DNA from: Rehmannia glutinosa | Lineage: Eukaryota; Streptophyta; Magnoliopsida; Lamiales; Orobanchaceae | Length of the DNA: 64,000 nucleotides | NCBI GenBank assembly: GCA_016081115.2 | Contig: CM071930.1 | Location: 36,865,335-36,929,334, forward strand | Direction of reading: 5' to 3' | In this document: piece by piece, positions 1-11,362 of the stretch | Layout: every line of letters begins with the position of its first letter | Position numbering within the stretch: the first letter of the stretch is position 1 | Program-made: the position numbers and the translations under genes | Notes under the pieces: model-generated | What the model saw: only the letters and a program-made list of their open reading frames with translations | The model's database searches: none | What the model was told of the DNA's origin: nothing

Positions 1-265
1 TTGAAGACGGTTGTAACCCCTTTATGTATTTTACTTTATTGCAAATACATAGCTTTAAGTATTTTGAATGCTAGTTGTTAGCTCTGATACCTTCTTTGTA
101 ATTCAATGCATGTATAGAGTATATCATTGTACACTGCTTTGTAAAGGACAAGAATGCTATGATCAATAAAAAATTTATATTCAAAGCATACATTCTTTGT
201 TACTGCACTGCTTGTGTTTATTATTTATTTTATTTAAGTTTTGGCACCATCAAAAAGGGAAAAAT
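1..265 (+). mobile_element. 3' end of Sirevirus-like element Z (ORF3 tail, 3' UTR, PPT)
   Basis: The first ~40 bases match the last codons of the third ORF seen in copy X near 4094-4118, with an extra C near the stop that shifts the frame. A ~220-bp AT-rich 3' UTR follows, nearly identical to 4119-4382. It ends in a polypurine tract (about 251-265, AAAAAGGGAAAAAT) directly abutting the LTR at 266. The tract carries an A where copy X has G, so it is degraded. The rest of element Z lies upstream of the window. The match to X and B is seen by direct comparison; that Z was once complete is inferred. Confidence 0.8.
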
Positions 266-1819
266 TGTTAGGAAATTTATTTGTTAGATTTTGATTATAC
301 CATGTAAAACTTAGAATAGGAAGTTGGCACCCCATTTTCCTTGTATTTCTATGTTGTAATAGATAGGACTTAAAGAACTGGGTGAAGTCAGCTATGTCGA
401 AGAATACAAGAAGTCAAATACGGACTAGAGTGAAGATCCAGTTATGTCTCATCTGAGTGTGGTCAAATATGGAAGGTAAGGACTCGACTAAATGAGAGCC
501 AGCTGAGGAACAATTGTGTAAAAGATGTTGAAGTGTCACTCAAGTCAGTAAAGAAGCCAAGTCTAACACTTGAAGTGACAGTTGAGTCATTCCCATGATT
601 GGATCAGACTCAAGTTAAAAGGGGATAGGCAGCAGTCAAGTCAAGACAACTGACATTGATCCATTGGAAGGAAGTCAAGGATATTACTCGAAATAGTAAT
701 AAGTCCAAGCTGCCCGGTCTTAAAATGTTTGGCCTAGAAATATGCAAAAGGACTAAACCAATGGGAAACACTGGAGCATGTGTCAGACCCTGTAAAGCTG
801 CAGAGTCATTGAATACGAGGAATGGTCAACATCACACCACAGCAGGCCAAGAAAAGACAAGCCAACGAACAAGAAGTGTCATTTGAAAATAACATATCTC
901 TTCAACGGGCAAATTTTCAAATAAGCACTGTAAAAGGCTGAGGAAGCATTTTAGAAAAGGTAACCTCACCAACTAATCTTACAAGCAATATTCAAGCAAG
1001 CATAACTTGCAATATTCTCAAAGCTTATCAAGAAATTCCTCAAGCCTAAAACTCGAAGAAACTCGATCCAACACACGCTGTGAAGGGAAGACTACTTCAA
1101 CCAGTTGAAGAGGAAAAGTTTAAAAAACAAAAAGGGGTCTACTCCCCAAGTTGAAGGAGTTGTAGTGAGGTTCAAGGTCGAACCAGAAGTTTCAAGTTTG
1201 TTGGAAGGCTGTATGATCAGTTCCAAAGGCTTGAAGGGAGCTAAAGTAGCAAGGCAACTATCTTGTGAAGAAGTTGAGTCGTAGGAGAAGCCAGTTGTGT
1301 GATCAATGTTGTCTCTAGACTGAGAACTGCTTTGTAACTTGATCTGTTACTTAGTGGATTCCTCCAGGAGTTGGAGAAGAGTGGATTAGAGGAACTATCC
1401 CATCCACGAAGCACTATAAAATTTGCTTGTGTCATTTACTTTCAGCATTTTGCTTTCCTGCTTATATTGTTATATCTGCTGATAAGTTATATTGCTATCC
1501 AATTGATAATAACAAGTGCTAAAAACAAGTGTTCAAAACGAGCTTAAAATTAACAAAGGGTGTAAAGTCTTCCGCTGTATAAAACCAAATCAACTAAAAA
1601 GTTAAGTGTTAGCTGCGTAGCTAAGTTATACTATCAACAGCTCAGTCGAGTCTGTTTAGTGGGTCACTTTGTTGAAGAAAGTCAAACTAGCTGTCCCCCA
1701 AGGACTTAGTTGATTTGAGTAAACTCTGTTAAATATTTTATAAGGACTAAAAAGTGAAAATTTGGTAAGATTTATTCAATTCCCCCCTAAACCTTACTTC
1801 ACACCCCTTGGGACCTACA
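266..1819 (+). repeat. LTR of element Z (3' LTR, Sirevirus-like family 1)
   Basis: It starts TGTTAGGAAATTT and ends GGGACCTACA, giving TG...CA ends over 1554 bp. It aligns end to end with the LTR at 4383-5914 and, inverted, with those at 37639-39176 and 50289-51789. It follows a polypurine tract, so it is the 3' LTR of Z. The putative TATA (GCACTGTAAAAGG, about 925) is mutated compared with ACTATAAAAGG in copy X. The sequence after 1819 is mid-ORF3 of another copy rather than a primer site, so Z inserted into copy X. The 5-bp target duplication would be GTCTG (1820-1824), but its partner is outside the window. Confidence 0.88.
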
Positions 1820-4118
1820 GTCTGCTAGGGGGAGAAATGTCCAAGACCCTGTTGTGGTTAAGACTGCACATAGGGATGTTGAAGGCCCTCAGCGGTTGAG
1901 ACTGCTATGGGTGTTGAAGGCCTAAAGGAGGTTCAGACTTTCTTAGGTAAAGGAGCTAAAGATAAGCAAATTCCTCAAATAGAGACGGCTGACGAAGAAG
2001 ACAAAATCAGCGCTCTCAGTGATTTCCAGGACAACATTGATACAGAATTCCTGGAATCCGAAAATGAAGCTGAGTCCACTTCCATCGATGAATCTACTGA
2101 GGATTCTCAAGACTCTCGGAGTGACAAAACTGCTCCGATGAGGTTTATGTTTGTTGATGAGCCAACCCCCATGGCTACAACACACTCCGATGATGTTGAT
2201 ATATCAGCAGAGGACAAGTCAACTCAAAAAGAAGGACCCATTGATACCTAGGAAGTTGTTAAGACAGTTGAGGGTCAGTCAAATGGGCAGTCTAACACAG
2301 CTGCTCAAGCTTGAAATCAGTCAGTTGAGCAGGCTATGACAGCTGGTTCCAATGCCGCCGAAGCTGGTACAGCTGAGGCAAGTCAAGCTGACTCAACTCG
2401 AAAGGAGAAGGGAAAGGCTCCACAAGTTGGACCTGCGGGAATCCTTCTCGTCCTAGATGACATGTTCAAAGACATGTTCCCTTTTGAAGCTGAATTGCCA
2501 CCCCTTGATGCCGAAATTGCTAGAGAACAAGCCAAATATACCGTGCAAATAGATCTTGGAGTTCCAGCTGAATCAACGATGGTGCCTTTAGGTTTCGACT
2601 TTGATGCCAATTGGCCCGAGGATGAGTCTACTTTGTCAGCCGACTTCCAAAAGGCGTTTAAAGCCATATATGCTGAGATCGAGAATATGGAGCACGGCTT
2701 AGTAGCATTAGACCTAAGGCTAGACAACCGAGATGCAAACATCAGCGGGGACATTCGTGGAGTTGTTCTACGAATCCGATAGTGGGCTGCATAGACTACG
2801 CCTATGAGAAGAGAAAAAGTCAGTTACTTCAAGTCATTATTATAGAATTATTAGTCTGGAGTGCGGACAACATTCAGTTTCAGCAGAGACAGAAGGAGTA
2901 TATGGTGAGAATTGAAAAATCTTACAAGTCGGATATGGAGTTGCTCAAGCTGCAACACAAGAACGAGATTGCACGATTGGAGACTACTATGAGTCAGCAG
3001 CTCAGTGTTCTCCAAACTGAAATGAAATTGATGGGAGCTGAGTCAAAGTCTACTCCAAGTCGGATGCTAAACATGATTCAACCAACAGCCGACTCAACTT
3101 CATTCTAAGAGGCATGTTCCCTGGCCTGACCCTATCTTTTGGTGATGATGCCAAAAAGGGGGAAGATGAGGCTATGAGGGAACTGAATGAAGGAAAATGA
3201 GTCATAAGGAGGAGAAGAAGGAAGTAACAGCTAAAGGGGAAGAAAGCTCGAAAAAACACCCTTTGAAGCTTATGTTTTTTCCAGACTCCTCAACAAGGAG
3301 AAGTACCAGCTTTACTTCTCAGCAAGCTACCGAAAGAGCTATCATTGGAACATAAAGCTGAGTTGGCATTTAAAGAATCAAGAAAAGACATCGAAGCTGA
3401 GTTCGAGAAAGTAGCTGAGAAGCATTCTGCGCGTATCCATAATATAAGAACACAATATGATGGTCCTACAGCAGGAAAACATTTCCCTACGATCAAACCC
3501 CCAAGAGACATTGTTATACCTGATGTTGGGTCTGAGCCCAGATCACTAGAGGAGTTTCAAACTCTAGAGGCAGAAGGCTACTTCAAGGATATGACTCTAC
3601 CGCAAGCCTGGGACATGTATTGGGGGAATGGTCTCGATGTATACAGTTTAGCTGATGTGCAGCAGAGTTACAACAGTCACTCAGCTGGAAAAAGAAAAGC
3701 ACCAGCACAACACACTACCAGAGGAGCTGAGACGGGAAGAGGAAGGGGAAGATCTGGTGGCAGTGGAAAAGGTAGAAGCTCTCAACCACAACCAAGACCA
3801 CAGGACATCAAGTACATTGATCCACAGAAGAAAGGGATCACATACTGGGTAGGATATGATCATCTTGCAAATTTGGAAGTCCAGCGCAAGAATGACGAAA
3901 TGTGAGGAGGCAAGAAGCCAAAAATCAAAAGGGCCACGCGAGAATTGGAGGAAAGGCAACATAGAGATGACCCTGCTGCAAGGCGTGCCTATGAAAATAA
4001 GAAAATGGATGAAGAAGAAAGGAAGAGGAGAAGAGCAGATGAGAACAGAAGGAGAGCTGATAATGAAGAGAGAAAAAAAAAAGCAGCCAAGGAGTTGAAG
4101 ACGGCTGCAACCCTTTAA
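1820..4118 (+). pseudogene. ORF3 (third, 'env-like' position ORF), C-terminal part, element X
   Basis: This stretch encodes the C-terminal half of the family's third ORF in several frames (pieces at 1907-2251, 2336-2782, 2782-3108, 3345-3905). It matches the minus-strand ORF3 of element B at about 39440-41850. Visible parts, in order: an acidic Asp/Glu/Ser-rich stretch; a segment with MRFMFVDEPTPM; a predicted coiled coil (EIARLETTMSQQLSVLQTEM); a globular-looking piece around LEEFQTLEAEGYFKDMT; an Arg/Gly-rich run (ETGRGRGRSGGSGKGRSS) that could bind RNA; and a very basic Lys/Arg/Glu helix to the stop near 4118. The N-terminal half is missing because Z inserted at 1820. Several stops and frameshifts make it inactive. 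Its function is unknown; the label 'env-like' reflects position after pol only, and I see no signal peptide or membrane segment. Confidence 0.75.
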
Positions 4119-4382
4119 TGTATTTTACGTTACTGTAAATACACAGCTGTAAGTATTTTGTATGCTAGATGTTAGCTCTGATACATTCTTTGTAATTTTG
4201 CTCTGATACATATTGTAATTCAATGCATGTATAGAGTATACTGTTGTAAATAACTTTGTAAAGGACAAGAATGCTATGATCAATAAAATTGACATATTTA
4301 AAGCATACATTCTTTGTTATTGCACTGCTTGTGTTTGTTGTTTATTTTATTTAAGTTTTGGCATCATCAAAAAGGGGGAAAT
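4119..4382 (+). other. 3' UTR and polypurine tract of element X
   Basis: AT-rich 3' untranslated region. It ends in a clean polypurine tract (AAAAAGGGGGAAAT, about 4368-4382) right before the LTR. The phrase ATCATCAAAAAGGGGG is the typical Sirevirus plus-strand primer context. It is nearly identical to positions 40-265 and to the inverted copies left of 39440 and 54110. Confidence 0.8.
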
Positions 4383-5914
4383 TGTTAGAAAATTTATTTG
4401 TTAGATTTTGATAACACCATGTAAAACTTAGAATAGGAAGTTGGCACCCCATTTTCCTTATAATTCTATGTTGTAATAGATAGGACTGAACGAGCTGAGT
4501 GAAGTCAGCTATGTCGAAGAATGCAAGAAGTCAACTGTATAGACTAGAGTGAAGACCTAGTTGTGTGTCAGCTGAGTATGGTCAAAGATGGAAGGCTAGG
4601 ACTCGACTAAAGGAGAGCCAGCTGAGGAACTGCTATGTGTAAAGGATGTTGAAGTGTCAATCAAGTCAGTAAAGAAGCCATGTCTAACAGTTGAAGTGAC
4701 AGTTGAGTCATTCCCATGATTGGAGCAGACTCAAGTAGAAGGGGTATAGGCAGCAGTCAAGTCAAGACAACTGACATTGATCCATTGGAAGGAAGTTAAG
4801 GATATTATTCGAAATAGTAATGAGTCCAAGTTGTCCGGTGTTAAAGTGTTTGGCCCAGAAATATGCAAAAGGAATAAACCAATGGGAAACACTTGAGCAT
4901 GTGTCAGACCTTGTAAAACTGCAAAGTCATTTAATACGAGGAAGGGTCAACATCACATCGCTGTAGGCCAAGAAAAGACAAGCCAACAAACAAGAAGTGT
5001 CATTTGAAAATAGCTTATCTCTTCAACGGACAAATTTTGAAATGAGCACTATAAAAGGCTGAGGAAGCATTTGAGAAAAGGTAACCTGACCAACTAATCT
5101 TACATGCAATATTCAAGCAAGCATAACTTGCAATACTCTCAAAGCTTATCAAAAAATTCCTCAAGCCTAAAACTCGAAGAAACTCGATTCAACACAAGCT
5201 GTGAAGGAAAGACTACTTCAACCAGTTGAAGAGGAAAAGTTTAAAGAACAAAAAGGGGTCTACTCTCCAAGTTGAAGGAGTTGTAGTGAGGTTCAAGGTC
5301 GAACCAGAAGTTTCAAGTTTGTTGGAAGGTTGTGTGATCAGTTCCAAAGGCTTCAAGGAAGCTGAAGTAGCAAGGCAACTATCTTGTGAAGAAGCTGAGT
5401 CGCAGGAGAAACCAGCTGCTATAAAATTTGATCTGTTACTTGATGGATTTCTCCAGGTGTTGGAGAAGAGTGGATTAGAGGAATTACCCCATCCTCGAAC
5501 CACTATAAAATTTGCTTGTGTCATTTACTTTCAGCATTTTACTTTCCTTCTTATACTTTTATATCTGCTGATAAGTTATATTGCTATCCAACTGATAATA
5601 ACAAGTGCTAAAAAATAAGTGTTAAAACGAGCTCAAAATTAACAAAGGGTGTTAAGTCTTCCGCTGTATAAAACCAAATCAACTGAAAAGTTAAGTGTTA
5701 GCAGATGCAGCTAAGTTATATTATCAACAGCTCAGTCGAGTCTATTGAGTGGGTAATTTTGCTGAAGAAAGCCAGCCTAGCTATCTTCCAAGGACCTAGC
5801 TGATTTGAGTCAACTTTGTTGAATATTTTAAAAGGACTAAAAAGTGAAAATTTGGTAAGGTTTATTCAAACCCCCCCTCCCCTAAACCTTACACCACACC
5901 CCTTGGGACCTACA
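4383..5914 (+). repeat. LTR of element X (3' LTR, Sirevirus-like family 1)
   Basis: 1532 bp with TG...CA ends. It contains an intact TATA box (TATAAAAG, about 5050-5057). It ends GGGACCTACA at 5914 and is followed immediately by the middle of another LTR of the same family (5915), not by a primer site. X therefore inserted into the 5' LTR of A. The predicted 5-bp target duplication is CAAGA (5915-5919); its left partner is outside the window. Confidence 0.87.
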
Positions 5915-6514
5915 CAAGAGTTTGAAGGATCTGAAGTAGCAAGACAGCTGCTTTGTGAAGAAGCTGAGTCTCAGGAGCAGCAGGCTGTGTGATCAAAGCT
6001 GACTTGGACTATTGACTGCTTTGTAACCAAGATCAAGTTACTTAGTGGATTCCTCAAGGAGTTGGAGAAAAGTGGATTAGAGGAATTACCCCATCCTCGA
6101 ACCACTATAAATCGCTTGTGTCTTATTTACTTTACAACACATTTATTTCTTACATTTCTCTTATATTTGCTGCTAAGTTAAACCTGCTAAACTCAGCTGA
6201 TAATAACTATTGCTAAAACAAGTGTTGAAAAACTTGTTTAAAATCAAATGGGTGAAAAGTATTCCGCTAACAAAACCAAATCAACTGTAATTCTAAGTGT
6301 TAGATGAAAATAGCTAAGTTATACTATCAATAGATCAGTCGAGTCTGTTGAGTGGATAACTTTGCTGTGTAAGCTAACCTAGTTGTCCCTCAAGGACTTA
6401 GCTGATTTGAGTTAACTCTGAAAATATTTTAAAAGGACTAAATTAAAAATGTTGGTAAAGTTTATTCAAACCCTCCCCCCTTTAAACCATACACATCACC
6501 ACTTGGGACCTACA
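5915..6514 (+). repeat. Partial 5' LTR of element A
   Basis: The right-hand 600 bp of a family-1 LTR, matching from about the 'ggtttgaagg' point of the other copies to the CCTACA end at 6514. It is directly followed by a primer binding site, which makes it the 5' LTR of A. It is clearly more diverged than the Z and X LTRs, consistent with A being the oldest layer of the nest. Confidence 0.85.
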
Positions 6515-6516
6515 AG

Positions 6517-6530
6517 TGGTATCAGAGTGG
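6517..6530 (+). other. Primer binding site of element A (initiator Met-tRNA)
   Basis: TGGTATCAGAGTGG begins two bases after the LTR end. TGGTATCAGAGC is the usual plant copia primer site, complementary to the 3' end of initiator tRNA-Met. The match weakens after TGGTATCAGAG. Confidence 0.85.
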
Positions 6531-6639
6531 TTGGTTCATTTAGCCTTCCGCACTGGTTACTAAACTAGATCTCATTCTTTTTCAAATGAATCAACACTTG
6601 AGTTTTGAAAGCTTTTATTTCAAAAGCGAAGTTATTGTC

Positions 6640-9005
6640 ATGGAAGCAAATCTAACTCGCATTCCAATGTTTAATGTGGAAGAGTTTGATGATCTTGCAC
6701 GATGAAATGTCGCTAGTGATTGAGGATGGGCCACTACAAATTCTAAAAGTGAACACTGTTGTGAGAAGGGCAGCTCCTGCCAAATGAGAGGATGTTGCAC
6801 CACCAGGGCCCAGACCTGCTATGGTGAAAAAACCTCGTTGTGAATGGACCAACGATGATCGAAAGAGATACAACCTTAACAATGTTGCCAAGGATATTCT
6901 TTATAAAACTCTTGATAAGGCTATGTTTAATAAAGTCAAATCATGCAAAACAGCCAAAGAAATTTGGGAAAAACTTACTTTGATTTGTGAAGGTCTGATC
7001 AAATCAAAGGAAATAAACTAACTGTTGCAGTCCAAATATTAAATGATTGCAGGTGAAAGTTAGGATCAGTTGGATGCCAGATTCACAAAGATTACCAATG
7101 AGCTTTCAGCTCAAGGGAAGGAATACACACACAAGGAGATGTGTATGAAGATCCTAAGGTCTCTCCCAGCTGAGTGAGAAATGAAGGTCATGGCCCTGAG
7201 ATATTCCATGGATCTCACCAAGACATCAAACCATGAGTTGTTCTCTGACCTTAAAGCATATGAGTTTGAGCTGAGAAGAAAAGAACAAGATGAGACAGAT
7301 GTACCCAAGACAGCTGCACTCATGGTCGGTGAAGCTAAGAGAGCTGAGTCCAAGCAGACAATAGACCAAGAGGAGATTGCCCTGATGATAAAAAGGTTCA
7401 ATAAGTTATTCAATAAGAACTATAAAAGGAACAAGGATGAGTCTTCAAGAAGAGACTCAACACCCTCCAAAGAAAGGGAGGACAGACCACCCAAGAGAGC
7501 TAAACATCAAAGAACAGAGTATCAAAGAGCTGATAATCAGAGGACTGGTAGAGCTAACTTGTAGAGAGCTGAAAACCTGTGTTAGATTTGCAGCCAACAA
7601 GGACATATTGCTGTTGATTGTCCTTATCCATCAGTCAACAAATACAAAAAGGAAAAGGATAGAAAAGTCTTCCCGGAAAGAAGACAAAAAAAGAAGAAAG
7701 CCGTGTTGGTGGCTAAGACTGCTGAAATAGCCAAGTGCAAGGAACAAGCAGACTCGGATAGTAGTGAAGCAGACTACTCAAGTGACACAGAGGAAGAGGC
7801 TTTGATATACCTCATGGGTAAAGAACAAGACTCAAAAGATCAAGAAGATGAGGTACACTCTAACTTATCTCATTCTGATTCTAGTGATAGTGATAGTAAC
7901 ACAAACACTTCATCACCCACAGATATTTATGATACAATTGGCAAAATGATGAAAGTTTTGAGCACATCAAAACCTCTCACACACTATTAAGTGAGGAGAG
8001 TAGCCAGCTTAAATACCAAAACTCACAGCTGACTAAGGAGCTTAGTACTCTGAGTTAAATAGCTGATGATAACACTAAGCTGAAGGCTAAAATTGCCAAG
8101 ATCCAAGCAAACTTAGCTTCTACAGAAAAGAGGGAAAAGGATCTCAAAAATGTGATTGCATCACTAAGGCATCCAAATCATTGGAAGAGCTTATAATGAT
8201 TCAAAAAGAGAGTGGTGACAAGATAGGCATTGCATTAAATTCCTTTGTGCATGCCCAAGTCCCAAGAGTGGTTATGGAAAAGGATCCTCAAGCAATGAGG
8301 GAATCCAAAAATCTAAATCACCATATGTTGCACCAACACCCACTCAAAAACACAACCACAACCACACTGGCCTTAGATATAAGGGGAAAAGCAAGAAGCC
8401 AGTTGAGTTTGCTGACAGACAAGCTGAATCTAAATTCAGAGAAGTCCATCAGCAGACTCCAAATAGAAAATACTCTGTAAAATCTAAACAGAGCTACCAA
8501 AAGTACCAGAGATTTCAGCAAAGAAAATCACATGATAGGAATGGTAGAAATTACCTAAGCCAAGCTGATTGGAATAACCAAATGAGATATCAGCAAAGAC
8601 CTATGGGATACAAGCCAAAGTGGCAAAGACCTCAAACTCATCATAGGTCCTTCCCAAGGCAAAAGAGCTATAATCAGCACACACATGCACCCAGGCACAA
8701 AATCCAATATGCACAAAAATTCCATTATTACACAAAGAAAGCAAATGCTCAAACACACACACACACAAACATACAGACAAAGGAGACAGTTGTATGATCC
8801 TAAAGCCCCCAAGCAATTTGCTAATGTGCATTATGATTATGGGAACTGATAGGTGGCAGCCTCTTAGAGTCAGATCATCTGCTATAGGTTGGTTGGAACA
8901 CCTTATAGCACTAACCCCTCAGGACCCCAGCAAGTATGGGTACCTAAAAACTAATTTCCTTGATTGCAGGTTTAGGGAACAGTTGAGTGCCAAAGAACCT
9001 AAATA
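6640..9005 (+). pseudogene. gag: gag region, element A (broken)
   Basis: It starts at an ATG (6640) with MEANLTRIPMFNVEEFDD, the same start as in element B. About 25 bp are then missing relative to B and stops appear. The recognisable UBN2-type gag core runs to about 7560 (CEWTNDDRKRYNL, DILYKTLDKAMFNKVKSC, ALRYSMDLTKTSNHELFSDL). The CCHC zinc knuckle at 7578-7619 keeps all four metal ligands (C-x2-C-x4-H-x4-C), but a TAG replaces the usual Trp between the first two. An acidic Ser/Asp stretch, a coiled coil and a basic Gln/Lys/Arg/His tail follow, with an (AC)n run near 8755-8770. Gag forms the particle and packages RNA. This copy cannot make a full protein. Confidence 0.85.
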
Positions 9006-9835
9006 GAGCCTAAATATGTGTCACAAGCATTAGATGACACACACTTGATTCAAGCTGTGTAGGAAGAGCTGAATCAGTTTGAAAGAAACAAAGTTTGGGA
9101 ATTGGTTCAAAGGCCTATCCACCAAAATGTTATTGGCACTGAGAGGGTATTTAGAAACAAGATGAATGAGGAGGGATCTGTTGTAAGAAACAAAGAAAGA
9201 TTGGTAGCCAAAGGGTATTGCCAAGAGGAAGGTATAGATTTTGATGAAACATTTGCTCATGTTGTTAGATTGGAAGCAATTATAATGTTTCTTTCTTATG
9301 ATGCACACAAGAACTTCACAATGTATCAAATGGATGTGAAGAGTGAATTTTGAATGGACTTTTGGAAGAAGAAGTCTATGTGGATCAACCTCCAGGTTTT
9401 GAGCAGAAAACTATTGGAGATAAAGTGTACAAGCTCAAGAAAGCTTTGTATGGACTAAAACAAGCACCAAAAGCCTGGTACGACACATTGTCTCAGTTTC
9501 TCATTGACAATGGGTTCACCAAAGGCAAGGTTAATAGAACACTCTTCAGAATTCAAGATGCAGAGAGTATATTGACTGTTCAAATTTATGTAGATGACAT
9601 CATATTTGGATCCACAAACAAATGAAGTATGATGGGAGAGCTGACATTCTTTCTAGGTCTTCAAGTCAAACAAATGAAGGATGGAACCTTCATAAGTCAA
9701 ACCAAATATACCAGAGATTTAATGAACAAATTTGGTATGGAATAGAAGTCATTAGTGAAGATTCCCATGAATACATCACTCAAGATGGACATGGATGCAG
9801 ATGGCAAAGCTGTAGATCAAACCAGGTATAGAGCC
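9006..9835 (+). pseudogene. pol: Reverse transcriptase, element A (broken; integrase deleted upstream)
   Basis: Translated pieces give a copia RT: VSQALDDTH, NKVWELVQRP, RLVAKGYCQEEGIDFDETFA, YQMDVKS, LYGLKQAPKAWYDTL and the catalytic YVDDIIFGSTN (about 9588). Frameshifts lie near 9350 and 9622. About 45 bp are missing after STNK, where the intact family has a short segment before SMMGEL. The gag tail (...SAKEP, 9000) joins directly to the pre-RT linker (IEPKYVSQ), so protease, GAG-pre-integrase and integrase are absent. The family match to Sirevirus RT is strong; the copy is inactive. Confidence 0.87.
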
Positions 9836-10468
9836 CTTATCGGATCATTGCTCTATTTGACAGCAAGTAGGCCAGACATCACCTTTGTTGTAGGTGTATG
9901 TGAAAGAGAGTCACATGACTGCAACCAAGGGAATCCTAAGGTATTTGAAGGGATGCCAGGAAGTTGGCCTATGGTATCCAAAGGATGGAGAATTCAAGTT
10001 AGTTCACTACTCAGACTCAGACTATGCTGGATGTAGAATAGACAAAAAAAAGTACATAGGGTGCCTATCAAATGCTTGGAAATATATTAGTTTCTTGGTT
10101 CAGCAAGAAACAAAATTCAATAGCTACATCCACAATTGAAGCAGAGTACATAGTTGCAGGCAGTTGTTGTGCCCAAGTGCTATGGATGAGGCAACAGCTG
10201 AGAGATTATGATTTAGAAGAAAAGGAGATTCCAATTATATGTGACAACATAAGTGCTATTGCAATTACTCAAAATCATGTATTGCATTCAAGAACTAAGC
10301 ACATTGATGTCAGATATCATTTAATAAGAGATCATGTTGAAAAGAAAGACATCACTTTGGAATACATCTCAACTGATAAGCAGTTAGCTGACATATTCAC
10401 TAAGACATTATGTGAATCAAGATTTGAAGAGCTTAAAAATGAGCTAAGATTGATTGAGCTGAGTTAGG
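9836..10468 (+). pseudogene. pol: Copia RNase H, element A (broken)
   Basis: Pieces read GSLLYLTASRPDITF, ESHMTATKGILRYLKG, VHYSDSDYAGC, then an open C-terminal segment (10072-10467) with NSIATSTIEAEYIVAGSC, LWMRQQLRDY, CDNISAIAI, SRTKHIDVRYH and TDKQLADIFTK, ending LIELS-stop. The acidic residues in DSDYAG, EAEY and CDN fit the usual RNase H catalytic positions. The ARFQSAPK segment is deleted near 9900 and there is a frameshift near 9960-10030. RNase H would remove the RNA strand during reverse transcription. Confidence 0.87.
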
Positions 10469-10667
10469 TGGCTCAGAAGACTCATTCAGCAGAGTCAAAG
10501 AAGAGAGAATTGAAAATTAGCAAAGTTTTACTTTTCAGCCAAGTAAAACAATCAAGACGGATAGTCAGCTGTATTGAGTTAGCTGACAGCTGAGTGATCA
10601 TCATGTGAAGAGAGAAGCGGAGTTGAGTCACTTTTGGAAGATAGTTGAGTTATTTATGAGCTAAGTG

Positions 10668-10687
10668 ACAAAACGCAGTCGTTTTGT
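10668..10687 (+). promoter_or_regulatory. Palindrome ACAAAACG-4-CGTTTTGT upstream of ORF3
   Basis: Perfect 8-bp arms around CAGT, about 85 bp upstream of the conserved TATA-like box. The corresponding sites in B (44636-44651) and C (58991-59005) are also palindromes but have different core bases. In the second A unit (about 11255) it is lost. Its role is unknown: it could be a protein-binding site or an RNA hairpin. Confidence 0.5.
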
Positions 10688-10770
10688 ACAAGCGGGAATG
10701 TTTTTGGGCATTACCTCGGTGTAATTATGGTGTTAGAATAAATCATGTACACATTTAGCCTATGATTGGA

Positions 10771-10777
10771 TATAAAT
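10771..10777 (+). promoter_or_regulatory. Candidate ORF3 promoter TATA box, unit 1
   Basis: TATAAAT within the block GATTGGATATAAATG, which also contains an ATTGG (inverted CCAAT). The block is conserved in both A units, in B (44546-44552) and in C (58897-58903). A second TATA-like string (TTATATA, 10884) is followed by a pyrimidine-rich leader up to the ATG at 11029. That it acts as a promoter is inference. Confidence 0.4.
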
Positions 10778-11028
10778 GATGTTGCATTTAATGTGGAGAA
10801 ATTAATGCGGTTTCAAGCCTTTAATCTCAACCGTTGATCGTGGTCAACCTTTTCAAATTCTAAAAACCGTCCCCTCACATCCCTTATATACCAAAAATCA
10901 AATTTCTCTCTTCTCACAATACACTTATCTCTCACAAAGCGCATGCAAAGTTTTCTCTGCAAACAAGCAAAAAAACACTAGTTCGTACAGCGTTCGAAGT
11001 TCAAGTTTTTCGCCGTTTATTTCCTAAA

Positions 11029-11175
11029 ATGGCTTCAAGTTTCAACTTTCCAAAGATGGCTGAGAAGATCCACTCAGGTTCGACCATGGGTTTTGATGGT
11101 TTGGTGAAGCAGGGGGCTGACAAAGCCCTTGCTAAGAAGATACCTGATAAGTCAGATGTATCGAGTTAGCTGACA
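11029..11175 (+). pseudogene. Truncated ORF3 start from duplicated unit 1
   Basis: ATG at 11029 opens MASSFNFPKMAEKIHSGSTMGF..., the same start as the ORF3 at 11612. It runs ~40 codons and then crosses the duplication junction (11152) into spacer sequence, stopping within about eight codons. It is a by-product of the tandem duplication. Confidence 0.75.
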
Positions 11176-11355
11176 GATGAGTGATCATTATGAGAAGAGA
11201 GAAGCATAGTTAAGTCACTTTTGGAAGATAGCTGAGTTATTTAGAGCTAAGTGACAAAACGCAATATTTTTCTGCAAACGGGAATGTTTTTGGCATGGCT
11301 TTCGCGTAATTATGGTGTCAGTGTAAAGCCTGTACCCATTTAGCCTATGATTGGA

Positions 11356-11362
11356 TATAAAT
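11356..11362 (+). promoter_or_regulatory. Candidate ORF3 promoter TATA box, unit 2
   Basis: TATAAAT in the same GATTGGATATAAATG context as 10771. TTATATAC follows at 11469, then a CT-rich leader (about 11490-11610) to the ORF3 start at 11612. Promoter activity is inferred from conservation and composition only. Confidence 0.4.

Noticed and set aside
6517..6530. tRNA gene fragment
   Set aside because: The match to initiator tRNA is only the primer-site length and sits right after an LTR end.
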